Below are positions 7,622 to 16,334 of a DNA stretch of 64,000 bases, in pieces. The stretch is taken from NCBI RefSeq assembly GCF_012641275.1, contig NZ_JABAIA010000004.1:1-64000 (forward strand). Direction: 5' to 3'. Under the pieces are notes generated by a model that did not search any database, was not told where the DNA came from, and worked only from the letters and a program-made list of their open reading frames with translations. Position 1 is the first letter of the stretch. Each line of letters opens with the position of its first letter. Source of the DNA: Chitinophaga varians (lineage in GTDB: Bacteria > Bacteroidota > Bacteroidia > Chitinophagales > Chitinophagaceae). A program made the position numbers and the translations under genes.

Positions 7622-10030
7622 CTACAACTTTAGTCTGTTTGTAGCTCCTTGTGTTCCGGCATTTCTGGATTTGGTTTCCACCGGTTTCCCGCCGATCCGG
7701 TAGGTAAAATACAGCCTGAGCTGACGGGACTCTTTCTTACTATCAATGTTGAATGTCAGTATCTCATTCAGATTGTTGGCTCTCCATTTCTGTGTATTGG
7801 CCACATCCACCAGCGCGACTTTAATGTTCCCTTTTTTCTTGAGAATGTCCTTTTGTATGCCGATATCAAAGGCGCCTGCAGATAAGTTCTTCCACGTACC
7901 ATCAATTTTGGGTGAAGCATACCACCCATTAATTTCCGCCCTGATAGTTTCGCTTATACGGAATGATTGCTGGAGATTGGTCTGAAAGAAGGCTCCATAT
8001 TGCCGTACCTGGTTGTTTTCGCGGAAGCTTGCGTGGTAGCTGATATAGCCGCCTGAGATGTTACAGGTTAAAGTCCAGAAGGGGAGGATGTCAAATGAAC
8101 CGTTAATATTGAGGTTGACAGCCTGTTGTTTGGGTAGATTGATGTGCGTGAGGAATGCTTTGTTTCGTTGTACCGTATCCATAAATTCAATGATCAGATT
8201 ACTGGTTGTAGTATATCCCAGTCCTACGCTCAGATGTTGGTTAAGAATATAGCCCAGTTCAATATTGTTGACATATTGTGGCTTAAGAAAGGGATTGCCT
8301 CTTTCAGAAATGAGTTCATCAACTTTTTCTTCGAAAGGGTTCATGTTATGATAGGCCGGTCGGTCAATGCGGCGGTTATAGGCCAGCGTTAAAATATTCT
8401 CATCTGTAACATTGTAGGTGAATGTGAAATTGGGAAATAATTGAAAATAGTTGTAGGTATTGGCGTTGTTTTCCCGGTGTGCTGTGCTGGCGTAGTCCAG
8501 TTCCGTGTTGGTAAGTTCTCCGCGTATGCCTGCAATAACATTTACCTTTTTGCCGATGTTGAAATTATAATTGATGTAACCGGCGTATATAGACTCGTTG
8601 TATTTCACATTCGTTGACGAGGAATCTGTTTTCTGACCGGCCATTTGATTGGTAGTGTGAAATGCGCTGTTACTTTTTACCATGTTCCATTGTGCCCCGC
8701 CCTCCAGTTTTCCGTTTTTCATATTGCCGCTATAATCAATTTTAGCGCTGTAAATATCAACCGTCATCGGGGCATCGCTTTTGAAGAAATACGAGGCTAA
8801 TGGCTGGTTGTTATTGGTGACGTATTTGTTTGTAAGTTGACTGTTGCTGCTCGCGTTATACTTCCCATAGCTAATGTCTCCTGAAATGTTATGACCATCT
8901 GAAATTCTCTGGGTGATATTTAGGTTGTAAAGAAAATTTTTCCGGTTGTATGTCTGGTCGCTTGCTGACAGCAGTAAGCTGTCTGGTGTATTGTGACCGC
9001 CTGATCCGATATCCGTTTCACTGAGGAGGTTATACCGCCCGTTACCCAGGTTTCCCTGGAATGCAGTTCCTAGGTTGGTTTTGGGGGTTATCTGATAATT
9101 CAGCGATGCCTGGATATTCTGATATGTTTTTTTGTCTGTGCCATCGGCTTGCTGTTGGAAGGATTGGTTCGCCTGGTATCTGTCGAACTTTTGACGATCG
9201 AAATACTTTCCGCTGTTTATATTGTAGCTGCCTGAAAACTGAAGCTTGTTTTTTGCGAAGCTGACGGCTGCAGATTGATTGCTTTTGGGTGTTTGCCCAA
9301 TGTTGACACCTGTGGTTAGCGCAGCATTCCATCCTTCTTTTTTTCCTCTTTTTAAGGTGATGTTAATGATACCTGCCCCACCAGCCGCGTCGTATTTAGC
9401 GCTAGGGTTTTTGATGACGTCTATGGATTCAATATTGTCGCTGTTCATCCCTCTTAACAGTGTGGTAAGTTCCTGCTCTGAGAGATTGATCAATTTGTTG
9501 TTAATATAGATTTTTGCTTTTCCTTTCCCGTTGATGGACACCGCATCGTCCTTTCCTACAGAAACGCCTGGTGTGCGCTGAAGCAGCTCAATGATGTTCA
9601 TACCCGTAGCGGTCGGGCTTTTGCTGACATTAAAGGTGATACGGTCTGGCTTTATTTCAATAACGCTGGGATCCGATGTTACACTTACTTCATTAAGTTG
9701 TTGTGCTTTGGGAATAAGCACAATGTTTATTTTTTGATGGATGTTTCTATAGAGTTGAATGGTGTCAGATATGTATGTCCCATATCCAAAGAAGGTAGCT
9801 TGCAGCAGATACCTTCCGTCTTTCAGATGTTGGAAAGTGAAGTTGCCTGTTGTGTCGCTGATACCATTATTGAGACTGTGCTCCTGGATATTGGTCAGTA
9901 TGATGCTGGCGCCTGGAATGGGCTGCTGTGAAGGGTCTGATACTTTTCCACTGATCTTGTTTTCAAGGGTCTGTGAGAAGGATATATATGGGATAAGGAA
10001 TATTAAACTTGATACTAAAGATGTTTTCAT
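7622..10030 (-). CDS. TonB-dependent receptor-like outer membrane protein
   Basis: An 802-aa outer-membrane beta-barrel protein. Residues 1-19 form a signal peptide (…PYISFSQ). Residues about 25-110 form a carboxypeptidase regulatory-like Ig domain (ISGKVSDPSQQPIPGASI). A plug domain follows (ELLQRTPGVSV … KIYINNK … IESIDVIKNPSAKYDAAGG), then a long barrel of the OMP_b-brl_3 type. The plug phrases are typical of this Bacteroidota subgroup. The gene diverges from the NRPS operon across a 413-bp region, so it may be co-controlled and could take up the peptide or a metal complex of it. That link rests on position only; these receptors are very common in the phylum. No SusD partner is adjacent. 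Confidence 0.85.
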   Translation of the reverse strand: MKTSLVSSLIFLIPYISFSQTLENKISGKVSDPSQQPIPGASIILTNIQEHSLNNGISDTTGNFTFQHLKDGRYLLQATFFGYGTYISDTIQLYRNIHQKINIVLIPKAQQLNEVSVTSDPSVIEIKPDRITFNVSKSPTATGMNIIELLQRTPGVSVGKDDAVSINGKGKAKIYINNKLINLSEQELTTLLRGMNSDNIESIDVIKNPSAKYDAAGGAGIINITLKRGKKEGWNAALTTGVNIGQTPKSNQSAAVSFAKNKLQFSGSYNINSGKYFDRQKFDRYQANQSFQQQADGTDKKTYQNIQASLNYQITPKTNLGTAFQGNLGNGRYNLLSETDIGSGGHNTPDSLLLSASDQTYNRKNFLYNLNITQRISDGHNISGDISYGKYNASSNSQLTNKYVTNNNQPLASYFFKSDAPMTVDIYSAKIDYSGNMKNGKLEGGAQWNMVKSNSAFHTTNQMAGQKTDSSSTNVKYNESIYAGYINYNFNIGKKVNVIAGIRGELTNTELDYASTAHRENNANTYNYFQLFPNFTFTYNVTDENILTLAYNRRIDRPAYHNMNPFEEKVDELISERGNPFLKPQYVNNIELGYILNQHLSVGLGYTTTSNLIIEFMDTVQRNKAFLTHINLPKQQAVNLNINGSFDILPFWTLTCNISGGYISYHASFRENNQVRQYGAFFQTNLQQSFRISETIRAEINGWYASPKIDGTWKNLSAGAFDIGIQKDILKKKGNIKVALVDVANTQKWRANNLNEILTFNIDSKKESRQLRLYFTYRIGGKPVETKSRNAGTQGATNRLKL

Positions 10031-10145
10031 ATCGTGAAATATAATTTTTGCGGGTTACAGAAACAGATTAAAAGTAAAGAATAATTCTGTTTAATAATTG
10101 TTTTTATCTAGGTTGAAAAAACCGCAACAAAAATCGTTGTTTATT

Positions 10146-10176
10146 TTTTTTCTTCGATTGTTTTAGTATATCTTTG
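10146..10176 (+). promoter_or_regulatory. Possible Bacteroidota-type promoter for the NRPS operon
   Basis: A TATCTTTG box at 10169-10176 matches the -7 consensus TAnnTTTG. Exactly 19 nt upstream lies TTTT (10146-10149) where TTTG is expected, within a T-run. It would give a leader of about 260 nt before the first NRPS gene. Confidence 0.4.
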
Positions 10177-10381
10177 AAAGGTGATCAAAAAGTAACCGAA
10201 GAAGAAGTAAGTTTGCCAGCTCTGTAAGTGTTCCCTTAATTTTTAAATTCTTAGACCCTTTTTATAATTGTTTTGTTAGTTCACAGGAAATAGCGACGCT
10301 GTTTCTGTACCCGTTTTCTTTCCTTTTCTTGTCCATCTGATTTGTTCCAACACATGGAAAAGAACGCTTTTTGTTAACTGT

Positions 10382-10410
10382 ACACAATCGTACGGGCATG
10401 GACATTGTGT
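10382..10410. promoter_or_regulatory. Inverted repeat in the NRPS operon leader
   Basis: ACACAAT (10382-10388) and ATTGTGT (10404-10410) form a perfect 7-bp dyad with a 15-nt spacer, ending 33 nt before the first NRPS start codon. It could be a regulator operator or an RNA hairpin in the leader. The rest of the 413-bp divergent region is AT-rich; apart from the candidate promoter and a weak 7-bp dyad near 10061-10093, I see nothing else in it. Confidence 0.35.
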
Positions 10411-10443
10411 GCCTGGTTGGTTTGTTTGTAAAAGCATTTATAT

Positions 10444-13400
10444 ATGGTATTGACAGATGCAGAAATCTATAAGAGGATATCTGAAGAATCCCTCATTGTT
10501 AAGCTGAATGAAATTATTGCCTGTATTGAAAAGGATCCCTATTTGATCTTCGCTGGCGGCGCGTTTGGGCTATCGGAGAATAGCGCGCCTTGTGTGGCTG
10601 AATGCGAAACAGATATCCGGAAAATAATGTCGTTATGCCAGGACGACCGGATGGGGATGTATACTGTTTTCTTAATGGTTTATCTGTTGGTGCTTCGGCA
10701 GTCATTTGCAAATAAATCATTAATAGTAGGTGGATTTGTAAGGTCCGATAATGTGAAAGATGCGGCGCCGGAGAGGTTTTTTCACATTTATGATGATGCA
10801 GAAGATATTCAGATTTCAGTGCTGCTGAAGAGGCTTCTGGAAGATGTGGAGGAAGGGATGCATTATGCAGGGACAGCACTTGCTTCGGTGTTACCGAAAT
10901 GCGATCGTCCTGATTTCGATGTTGAATCAATTCCGTTTAACATATTGTTGGATGTACCTGAAGAACAGCCGAGTAGAGAAAAAATCCAGCTGCGTATAGT
11001 CACGGACCCGCAGAGTCCCGGTAGCGCTAAGTTGATTTTTAGCGGCGGTTTCGCTGATCAGCGTATGTCTGCAGTTTATCTGGAGAGGATCCGATGTGGA
11101 CTTGATTTTATAACTGACCTGCTGTACGCCCAGTCGGATGCGCCGGTCAGCGAGGTAGATTTGATGGGGACCACGGACAAGTCTCTAATTTCCCGATATC
11201 TTTATGAGAATAAGAGTGAGATTACGTTTGACTGGCTCGAAAGATTTGAAGCTATTGCAGCAACTGAGCAGGGAGAGCGCCCGGCCTTAGTAGGAGATGA
11301 GGGCTCTGTTTCATACAGGATGCTGAACCAGCGGGCAGAAAACCTGGCGGCCTTCCTTCAATCTTGCTATGGCATTTCTGAGGGCTCGCGGGTTGCTATT
11401 TTGCTGCCTAATAGTGCATTGGTAGTCACCTTGTTTGTGGCACTGCTAAAACTACGGGCGGTGTATGTTCCTGTAGATGCAAAATCCCCTGATCAGAGAA
11501 TTGCATTTATACTGCGGGATTGTAAACCGGCATTGGTTTTATGTGCATCACAACCCGAAGTATTGCCTGGGGAATTTGCGGTGGTACGGGATGTGAAATT
11601 GGAGGAAGCGATGCTGACGGATGGATCAATCGAAGTGTCTGCGCGACGCCTGGACGATGATGCTTATATTATTTACACTTCCGGATCTACCGGTCATCCC
11701 AAGGGTGTTTTGTTAACCAGAGGTGGTCTTTCCAATCTCGGACAGGAGCTTAGCCACCAGTTGGAGATGTGCCCGGGAGACGTTGTGCTGCAGTTTTCTT
11801 CTGTATCGTTTGACGCTTCCATCCTTGAGTTCTCTGCAGCATTGCAAAGCGGCGCCGCTCTGGCAGTTCCGGACCGGTCGATGATATTGAATCCGAAGTT
11901 GTTGTTATCATTTCTGGAAAGGCACCATGTTTCGGTAGCGCTTTTTACTCCGGCGTATCTGTCTTTATTGAATGCACAGGATCTGGCTTTCATGCGTTGT
12001 GTTATTTCAGGGGGCGAGGCAGCGGATTCTAAATTCGCACATGAACTTTGTCGTGTAACACGTTTTTTTAATGCATATGGTCCTACCGAATGCTCGGTAT
12101 GTATCACTATGCATGAACTAAAGCCCAATGATAGTGTTAAGAGCAGGATTCCGGTTGGTACTCCTCTAAAGAATGTTCAGCTTGCTTTGTTGGATGTTAA
12201 CAACAGGCCTGTTCCTATTGGCGTGCCAGGAGAGTTATATGTGAGGGGAATCAGTGTTGCTCGGCAGTATCTTAACCAGCCGGAGCTGACGGCTGCCAAA
12301 TTCGTCTCAAGAGATATTGGAGGCAGTAGCTTCTTTTTCCATACAGGAGATGTATTTCAATGGCTCCCTGACGGAACGCTGGATTTTCTCGGGAGAAGTG
12401 ACGATCAGGTAAAGCGGCGTGGTTTTAGAATAGAGACCGGTGAAATAAGCGGATGCGCTTTACAGCTCGACGGAGTAGGACAAGCTTGTTGTCACTTGTA
12501 CTGCGCTGCAGGAGCAGACCGGCTGGTATTGTTTTTCGTGTCTAAAACTGGTACAGAGCCAGCTGTTGTACTCCGCCATCTGCAGACATTTCTGCCTGAC
12601 TTTATGATTCCTGATGAAATTATAAGGGTCGGCGAAGTTCCCTTAACCATACAAGGAAAAATCGACTACAGGAAGTTACAATCCTATATTCCGGAAGTAG
12701 AATATCAGTGCCATGAAACCGTGTTGATGTCTGATACGGAAAAACGGATGTTCGAAATTTTCCGCACCATATTGGGACCGGTTAGGCCGGACCCGGAATT
12801 AAATTTTCTGGAACAAGGAGGGAACTCCCTTAGCGTAATGGTTTTGATCAACGCCATTTATAAAGACTTCGGCGCTACAGTGGCATTCGGGGAGATTTAC
12901 AAAGGAGGAAGTATACGAGAACTTGCAAGGAAGGTAGAGACGGGGAAACATGGCAATGCAATAAGACCGGTTTCCCGCAGGGATACCTATGCGCTTTCGC
13001 CCTCGCAGCTCAGAATCTGGTTGGCAAGTAACATGAAGAAAGGAATGCCGTCAAATAATATCGTTAATTGTCTGAAGCTGAAAGGCGCACTCAATATTGA
13101 TGCACTGAATAGGGCTTTCTGGGAGACCATCGGATATTATGAAATCCTTCGAACTACCTATAATTTATTAGAAGGCATACCAGTACAAAAGATTCATGAG
13201 TTGAAGGAAGAATGGTCCCTGGACTATTTGAATCCCACTGGTATGGGTATGGATGATGCTGATTTGCTTGCACGTGTGCAGCTGGAATATGATACCGTTT
13301 TTAATCTGGAAGAAGACTTCCCGATAAGGGTAAAGGTAATGAGAACAACGGATGACGCTTTTGTGCTTTGCCTTACGCTGCATCATATAGCAACCGACGG

Positions 13401-14376
13401 ATGGTCTATGTACCTGTTGATTGATATGGTGATTTTCTGCTATAATTCATATGTTGCAGGAAAAGCTGCAAATCTGCCGGCGTTGGAAATACAGTATAAG
13501 GATTTCGCTGTATGGAGAAATGACCTTCTGCAGCAGGGCTACTTTAATGAGATGAGGGAATACTGGACGGGAAAATTCAGACGGCCGCTGCTACCCCTCA
13601 ATATTCTTCAGGTGGAGAAAGGCAACGGCAGCAGAACAGGATCCAGTAAAAGAATCGGTTTCTGCATTTCTGATGAGCTGCTTCAGGGAATCGATGCTGC
13701 CTGCGAACGTTGGGGGCTGTCACGTTACATGTTTTTTCTTGCCGGAGTAAGCGTACTTATTTTTAAGCGGTCTGCGTCCCCCGACATCATCATTGCAAGC
13801 CCTGAGGCAGGGAGAGTACATGCTGACTTGTACAGGCAGATGGGAGTTTTTATCAATACGATGATATTGCGGATAAACATACCAGGAAGCGGCGGCGTAG
13901 ATGAATTATTCTCCCATGTCAGAGAGGAGGTACTGGCCTCGCTGACTCACAGAGAGTACCCCTTCGAGATGCTGGTAAACGATCTGCGATTGGCCGGTGT
14001 ATCGGTATCGGATTTATCAAAGGTGGTTGTCACTTATCAAAATATTCCCGCTCAAGGTTTTAATGTCGGAGATTTTCATGGTTTGACGGCTGAAGTGCTG
14101 CCGCTTCCGTTGACTATGACGGCGAAGGCTGACCTGATGTTTACCTTTCAGGAAATGAATGGCTCAATGGAAGCCTGGCTGGAATATGGATGTGATGTCT
14201 TTTCCGGAGAGGATGCCGTATTGATCACTGACGAACTAATAAATGTTTTCCATCAGCTTATTAATAGCGTAAGCTTTAAAGCTAATACCCCCGGCGCCTT
14301 GCGTCATATTGATGATGAACTGGAGGAACAGGAGTTTTTGAAAGGAATGCATAACCTAAAAAAAATATCACAATAA
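10444..14376 (+). CDS. NRPS 1: partial C - A - T - C
   Basis: A 1310-aa synthetase. Residues 1 to ~250 resemble only the C-terminal lobe of a condensation domain, with no HHxxxDG. The adenylation domain (~260-770) has core A3 YTSGSTGHPKG (from Tyr411) and A5 NAYGPTE. The carrier motif is GGNSL with Ser795. The C-terminal condensation domain has an intact HHIATDG at 980-986. The specificity residues I align to GrsA positions are D-A-L-L-I-G-A-V-C plus the usual K, which is closest to codes for hydrophobic or aromatic residues; the exact substrate is unsure. Ending in C, it should pass its chain to a protein that begins with A, such as NRPS 2. It is the first gene of the operon. Confidence 0.9.
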   Translation: MVLTDAEIYKRISEESLIVKLNEIIACIEKDPYLIFAGGAFGLSENSAPCVAECETDIRKIMSLCQDDRMGMYTVFLMVYLLVLRQSFANKSLIVGGFVRSDNVKDAAPERFFHIYDDAEDIQISVLLKRLLEDVEEGMHYAGTALASVLPKCDRPDFDVESIPFNILLDVPEEQPSREKIQLRIVTDPQSPGSAKLIFSGGFADQRMSAVYLERIRCGLDFITDLLYAQSDAPVSEVDLMGTTDKSLISRYLYENKSEITFDWLERFEAIAATEQGERPALVGDEGSVSYRMLNQRAENLAAFLQSCYGISEGSRVAILLPNSALVVTLFVALLKLRAVYVPVDAKSPDQRIAFILRDCKPALVLCASQPEVLPGEFAVVRDVKLEEAMLTDGSIEVSARRLDDDAYIIYTSGSTGHPKGVLLTRGGLSNLGQELSHQLEMCPGDVVLQFSSVSFDASILEFSAALQSGAALAVPDRSMILNPKLLLSFLERHHVSVALFTPAYLSLLNAQDLAFMRCVISGGEAADSKFAHELCRVTRFFNAYGPTECSVCITMHELKPNDSVKSRIPVGTPLKNVQLALLDVNNRPVPIGVPGELYVRGISVARQYLNQPELTAAKFVSRDIGGSSFFFHTGDVFQWLPDGTLDFLGRSDDQVKRRGFRIETGEISGCALQLDGVGQACCHLYCAAGADRLVLFFVSKTGTEPAVVLRHLQTFLPDFMIPDEIIRVGEVPLTIQGKIDYRKLQSYIPEVEYQCHETVLMSDTEKRMFEIFRTILGPVRPDPELNFLEQGGNSLSVMVLINAIYKDFGATVAFGEIYKGGSIRELARKVETGKHGNAIRPVSRRDTYALSPSQLRIWLASNMKKGMPSNNIVNCLKLKGALNIDALNRAFWETIGYYEILRTTYNLLEGIPVQKIHELKEEWSLDYLNPTGMGMDDADLLARVQLEYDTVFNLEEDFPIRVKVMRTTDDAFVLCLTLHHIATDGWSMYLLIDMVIFCYNSYVAGKAANLPALEIQYKDFAVWRNDLLQQGYFNEMREYWTGKFRRPLLPLNILQVEKGNGSRTGSSKRIGFCISDELLQGIDAACERWGLSRYMFFLAGVSVLIFKRSASPDIIIASPEAGRVHADLYRQMGVFINTMILRINIPGSGGVDELFSHVREEVLASLTHREYPFEMLVNDLRLAGVSVSDLSKVVVTYQNIPAQGFNVGDFHGLTAEVLPLPLTMTAKADLMFTFQEMNGSMEAWLEYGCDVFSGEDAVLITDELINVFHQLINSVSFKANTPGALRHIDDELEEQEFLKGMHNLKKISQ

Positions 14377-14379
14377 AGT

Positions 14380-15336
14380 ATGAGTGAAATTACTTGTTAT
14401 ATCGAAAATGGTTTCCCTGCCGTTATCAGTTTTGGACAGCCATTAAGTACAGCTGGATTTAATATATGGGTGAATGCGCATAAGGGGCTGTTGGATGAGT
14501 TATTGTTTGACGCCGGTGCAATATTATTCCGCGGTGTTACTATGAATTCTCTTGAAACCTTTAAGGAAGCGGTTGAAGGTATGATCGTCCCACGGTCTTT
14601 TTTGGAAAGTAATTCTACCCGAACCCAGTTTAATCCCGGGATATTGAATGCTTCTGAGTACGATCCTAAAAGGAAAATACATCTGCATACTGAGTTCTCC
14701 CATTCCTACCATTTTCCGGAAAAGCTGATTTTCGGTTGTATACAACCCGCCGACAGTGGCGGCGCTACACTGATTGCCGATAACCGGAAACTTACTTCGT
14801 TACTGGATAAGGAACTAGTGAGGTGTTTCGTGGAGAAAGGGATTACTTACAGGAGGAACCTGCATGGAGGAAGTGGGGTAGGCCCTTCATGGCAGGAGTG
14901 TTTTCAGACTGAAGATCGGGAAGTGGTAGCGGCATATTGTAAAAGCAATAATATGTCATTCAGTTGGACAAATAATGGAGGCTTATTATTAGTATATACC
15001 AATGAGGCATTGAGAAAACATCCGGTTTCTGGAGACTATGTCTGGTTTAATCATATTGATCAATTTCTGCTGTCTTTCCTTTATGAACCGGAGGTGTTTG
15101 AAGGAATGTTGCTATTGCACGGCAACGATGAAAATGCGCTGCCTATGCATGTCACATATGGGGATGGAGGAGCTATCCCTGGGAAGTTTCTGAAGGATCT
15201 CCATGCTTTGTTTGAGAAAATTGAGGTGCCGATACAGTGGAATCAGGGTGAAATTTTACTGATCGATAATCTGTTGACGCTTCACGGCAGGTCGGCCTAC
15301 GAAGGGAACCGGAAAGTGCTCGTCTCTATGTCATAA
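14380..15336 (+). CDS. SyrP-like Fe(II)/2-oxoglutarate hydroxylase 1
   Basis: A 318-aa protein of the TauD/SyrP type, which hydroxylates carrier-bound amino acids at the beta carbon using Fe(II), O2 and 2-oxoglutarate. The facial triad is visible as His103-Thr-Glu105 and the distal His302 (LTLHGRSAY). The phrases SGGATLIAD, PSWQECFQT, HPVSGDYVWFNHIDQF and TYGDG follow the SyrP pattern. The triad carboxylate is Glu rather than Asp. The start is 3 nt after NRPS 1. A near-tandem paralogue follows, so two residues or two positions may be hydroxylated. Known SyrP relatives act on Asp, but no Asp-type A domain is recognised here. Confidence 0.85.
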   Translation: MSEITCYIENGFPAVISFGQPLSTAGFNIWVNAHKGLLDELLFDAGAILFRGVTMNSLETFKEAVEGMIVPRSFLESNSTRTQFNPGILNASEYDPKRKIHLHTEFSHSYHFPEKLIFGCIQPADSGGATLIADNRKLTSLLDKELVRCFVEKGITYRRNLHGGSGVGPSWQECFQTEDREVVAAYCKSNNMSFSWTNNGGLLLVYTNEALRKHPVSGDYVWFNHIDQFLLSFLYEPEVFEGMLLLHGNDENALPMHVTYGDGGAIPGKFLKDLHALFEKIEVPIQWNQGEILLIDNLLTLHGRSAYEGNRKVLVSMS

Positions 15337-15349
15337 AATAACTGTTTAC

Positions 15350-16321
15350 ATGATGGATATGAACGGTCTTACTGATCTTAGATCAGTATGCGGGAATGCT
15401 TTTCCCATAACGATAAAGTTTGATGAGACCCTCACGGTATACAAATTTGTGAAATGGTATGTCCGTAACAGAGAGGAAATCGATGCAATGCTCCTTGACA
15501 AAGGAGCACTACTACTTAAAAATATTGAGATACGGGAGCGTGCCGATTTTAATGCCATTGTTTCCGGGATAGGAGAAAAGCCTATGGCTTATATGGATGG
15601 TACCACACCAAGAACAAACCTTGGCGAAAATGTATACACTTCTACGGAATACGACGCTAATCAGATAATCCATCTGCACAATGAGTTGTCATATTCTGCT
15701 CAATGGCCTTCCCGCATTATGTTCTGTTGTCTTATGGCTGCAGAAAGCGGAGGTGCTACCACTATTGCGGATTCCCGACGCTTTCTGAAGGAGGTTGATC
15801 CTGTTCTGCTCGATGCTTTGAGAGCAAAAGGATTGAGGTATGTGCGGATTTTGTCGGATGGCTTGCAGGGCGGGCAGTCATGGCAAAAAGCATTTCAGTG
15901 CTCCGACAGGGCGACCGCGGAGAGTTATTGCCGGGAGGCAGGTATGGAATACCATTGGTATCCAGATGGTAGCCTTCGGATCACCCATTCTCATCCTGGT
16001 ATTATCAGGCATCCGCAGACCGGAGAGGAGGTATGGTTTAATCAGATGGACCAGTTCCATCCTCTGCATCTGGGCCGGGAAATATACGAGATGCTTTTGT
16101 TAATGTATGGCGGTACTGAGAGGCTGCCCCTGTATGTGACTTTTGGAGACGGCAGTGAGATCAGGGAGGAGTGGATTCAGAATGTTATGGATACCGGGCA
16201 GCGAATAGCGGTGAATAATAGCTGGCAGGCGGGCGACCTGCTGTTGTTGGATAACGTACTCACCTGCCACGGGAGGCAACCCTATTGCGGTGAGCGGAAA
16301 ATCCTTGTTTCAATGTTTTAA
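15350..16321 (+). CDS. SyrP-like Fe(II)/2-oxoglutarate hydroxylase 2
   Basis: A 323-aa paralogue of the preceding gene product with the same plan. The triad is His110-Asn-Glu112 and His307 (LTCHGRQPY). SGGATTIAD, QSWQKAFQ, HPQTGEEVWFNQMDQFHP and TFGDGS are conserved. It is closer to textbook SyrP (HNE, FNQMDQFHP) than copy 1. The pair probably arose by tandem duplication and then diverged, which suggests distinct substrates or carriers. Alternative ATGs at 15353 and 15359 would shorten it by one or three residues. Confidence 0.85.
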   Translation: MMDMNGLTDLRSVCGNAFPITIKFDETLTVYKFVKWYVRNREEIDAMLLDKGALLLKNIEIRERADFNAIVSGIGEKPMAYMDGTTPRTNLGENVYTSTEYDANQIIHLHNELSYSAQWPSRIMFCCLMAAESGGATTIADSRRFLKEVDPVLLDALRAKGLRYVRILSDGLQGGQSWQKAFQCSDRATAESYCREAGMEYHWYPDGSLRITHSHPGIIRHPQTGEEVWFNQMDQFHPLHLGREIYEMLLLMYGGTERLPLYVTFGDGSEIREEWIQNVMDTGQRIAVNNSWQAGDLLLLDNVLTCHGRQPYCGERKILVSMF

Positions 16322-16334
16322 CTAAATCGATGTT

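Noticed and set aside
7373..7633. 86-aa plus-strand ORF at the cargo edge
   Set aside because: No family resemblance, conflicts with an antiparallel ORF and runs into the receptor gene.
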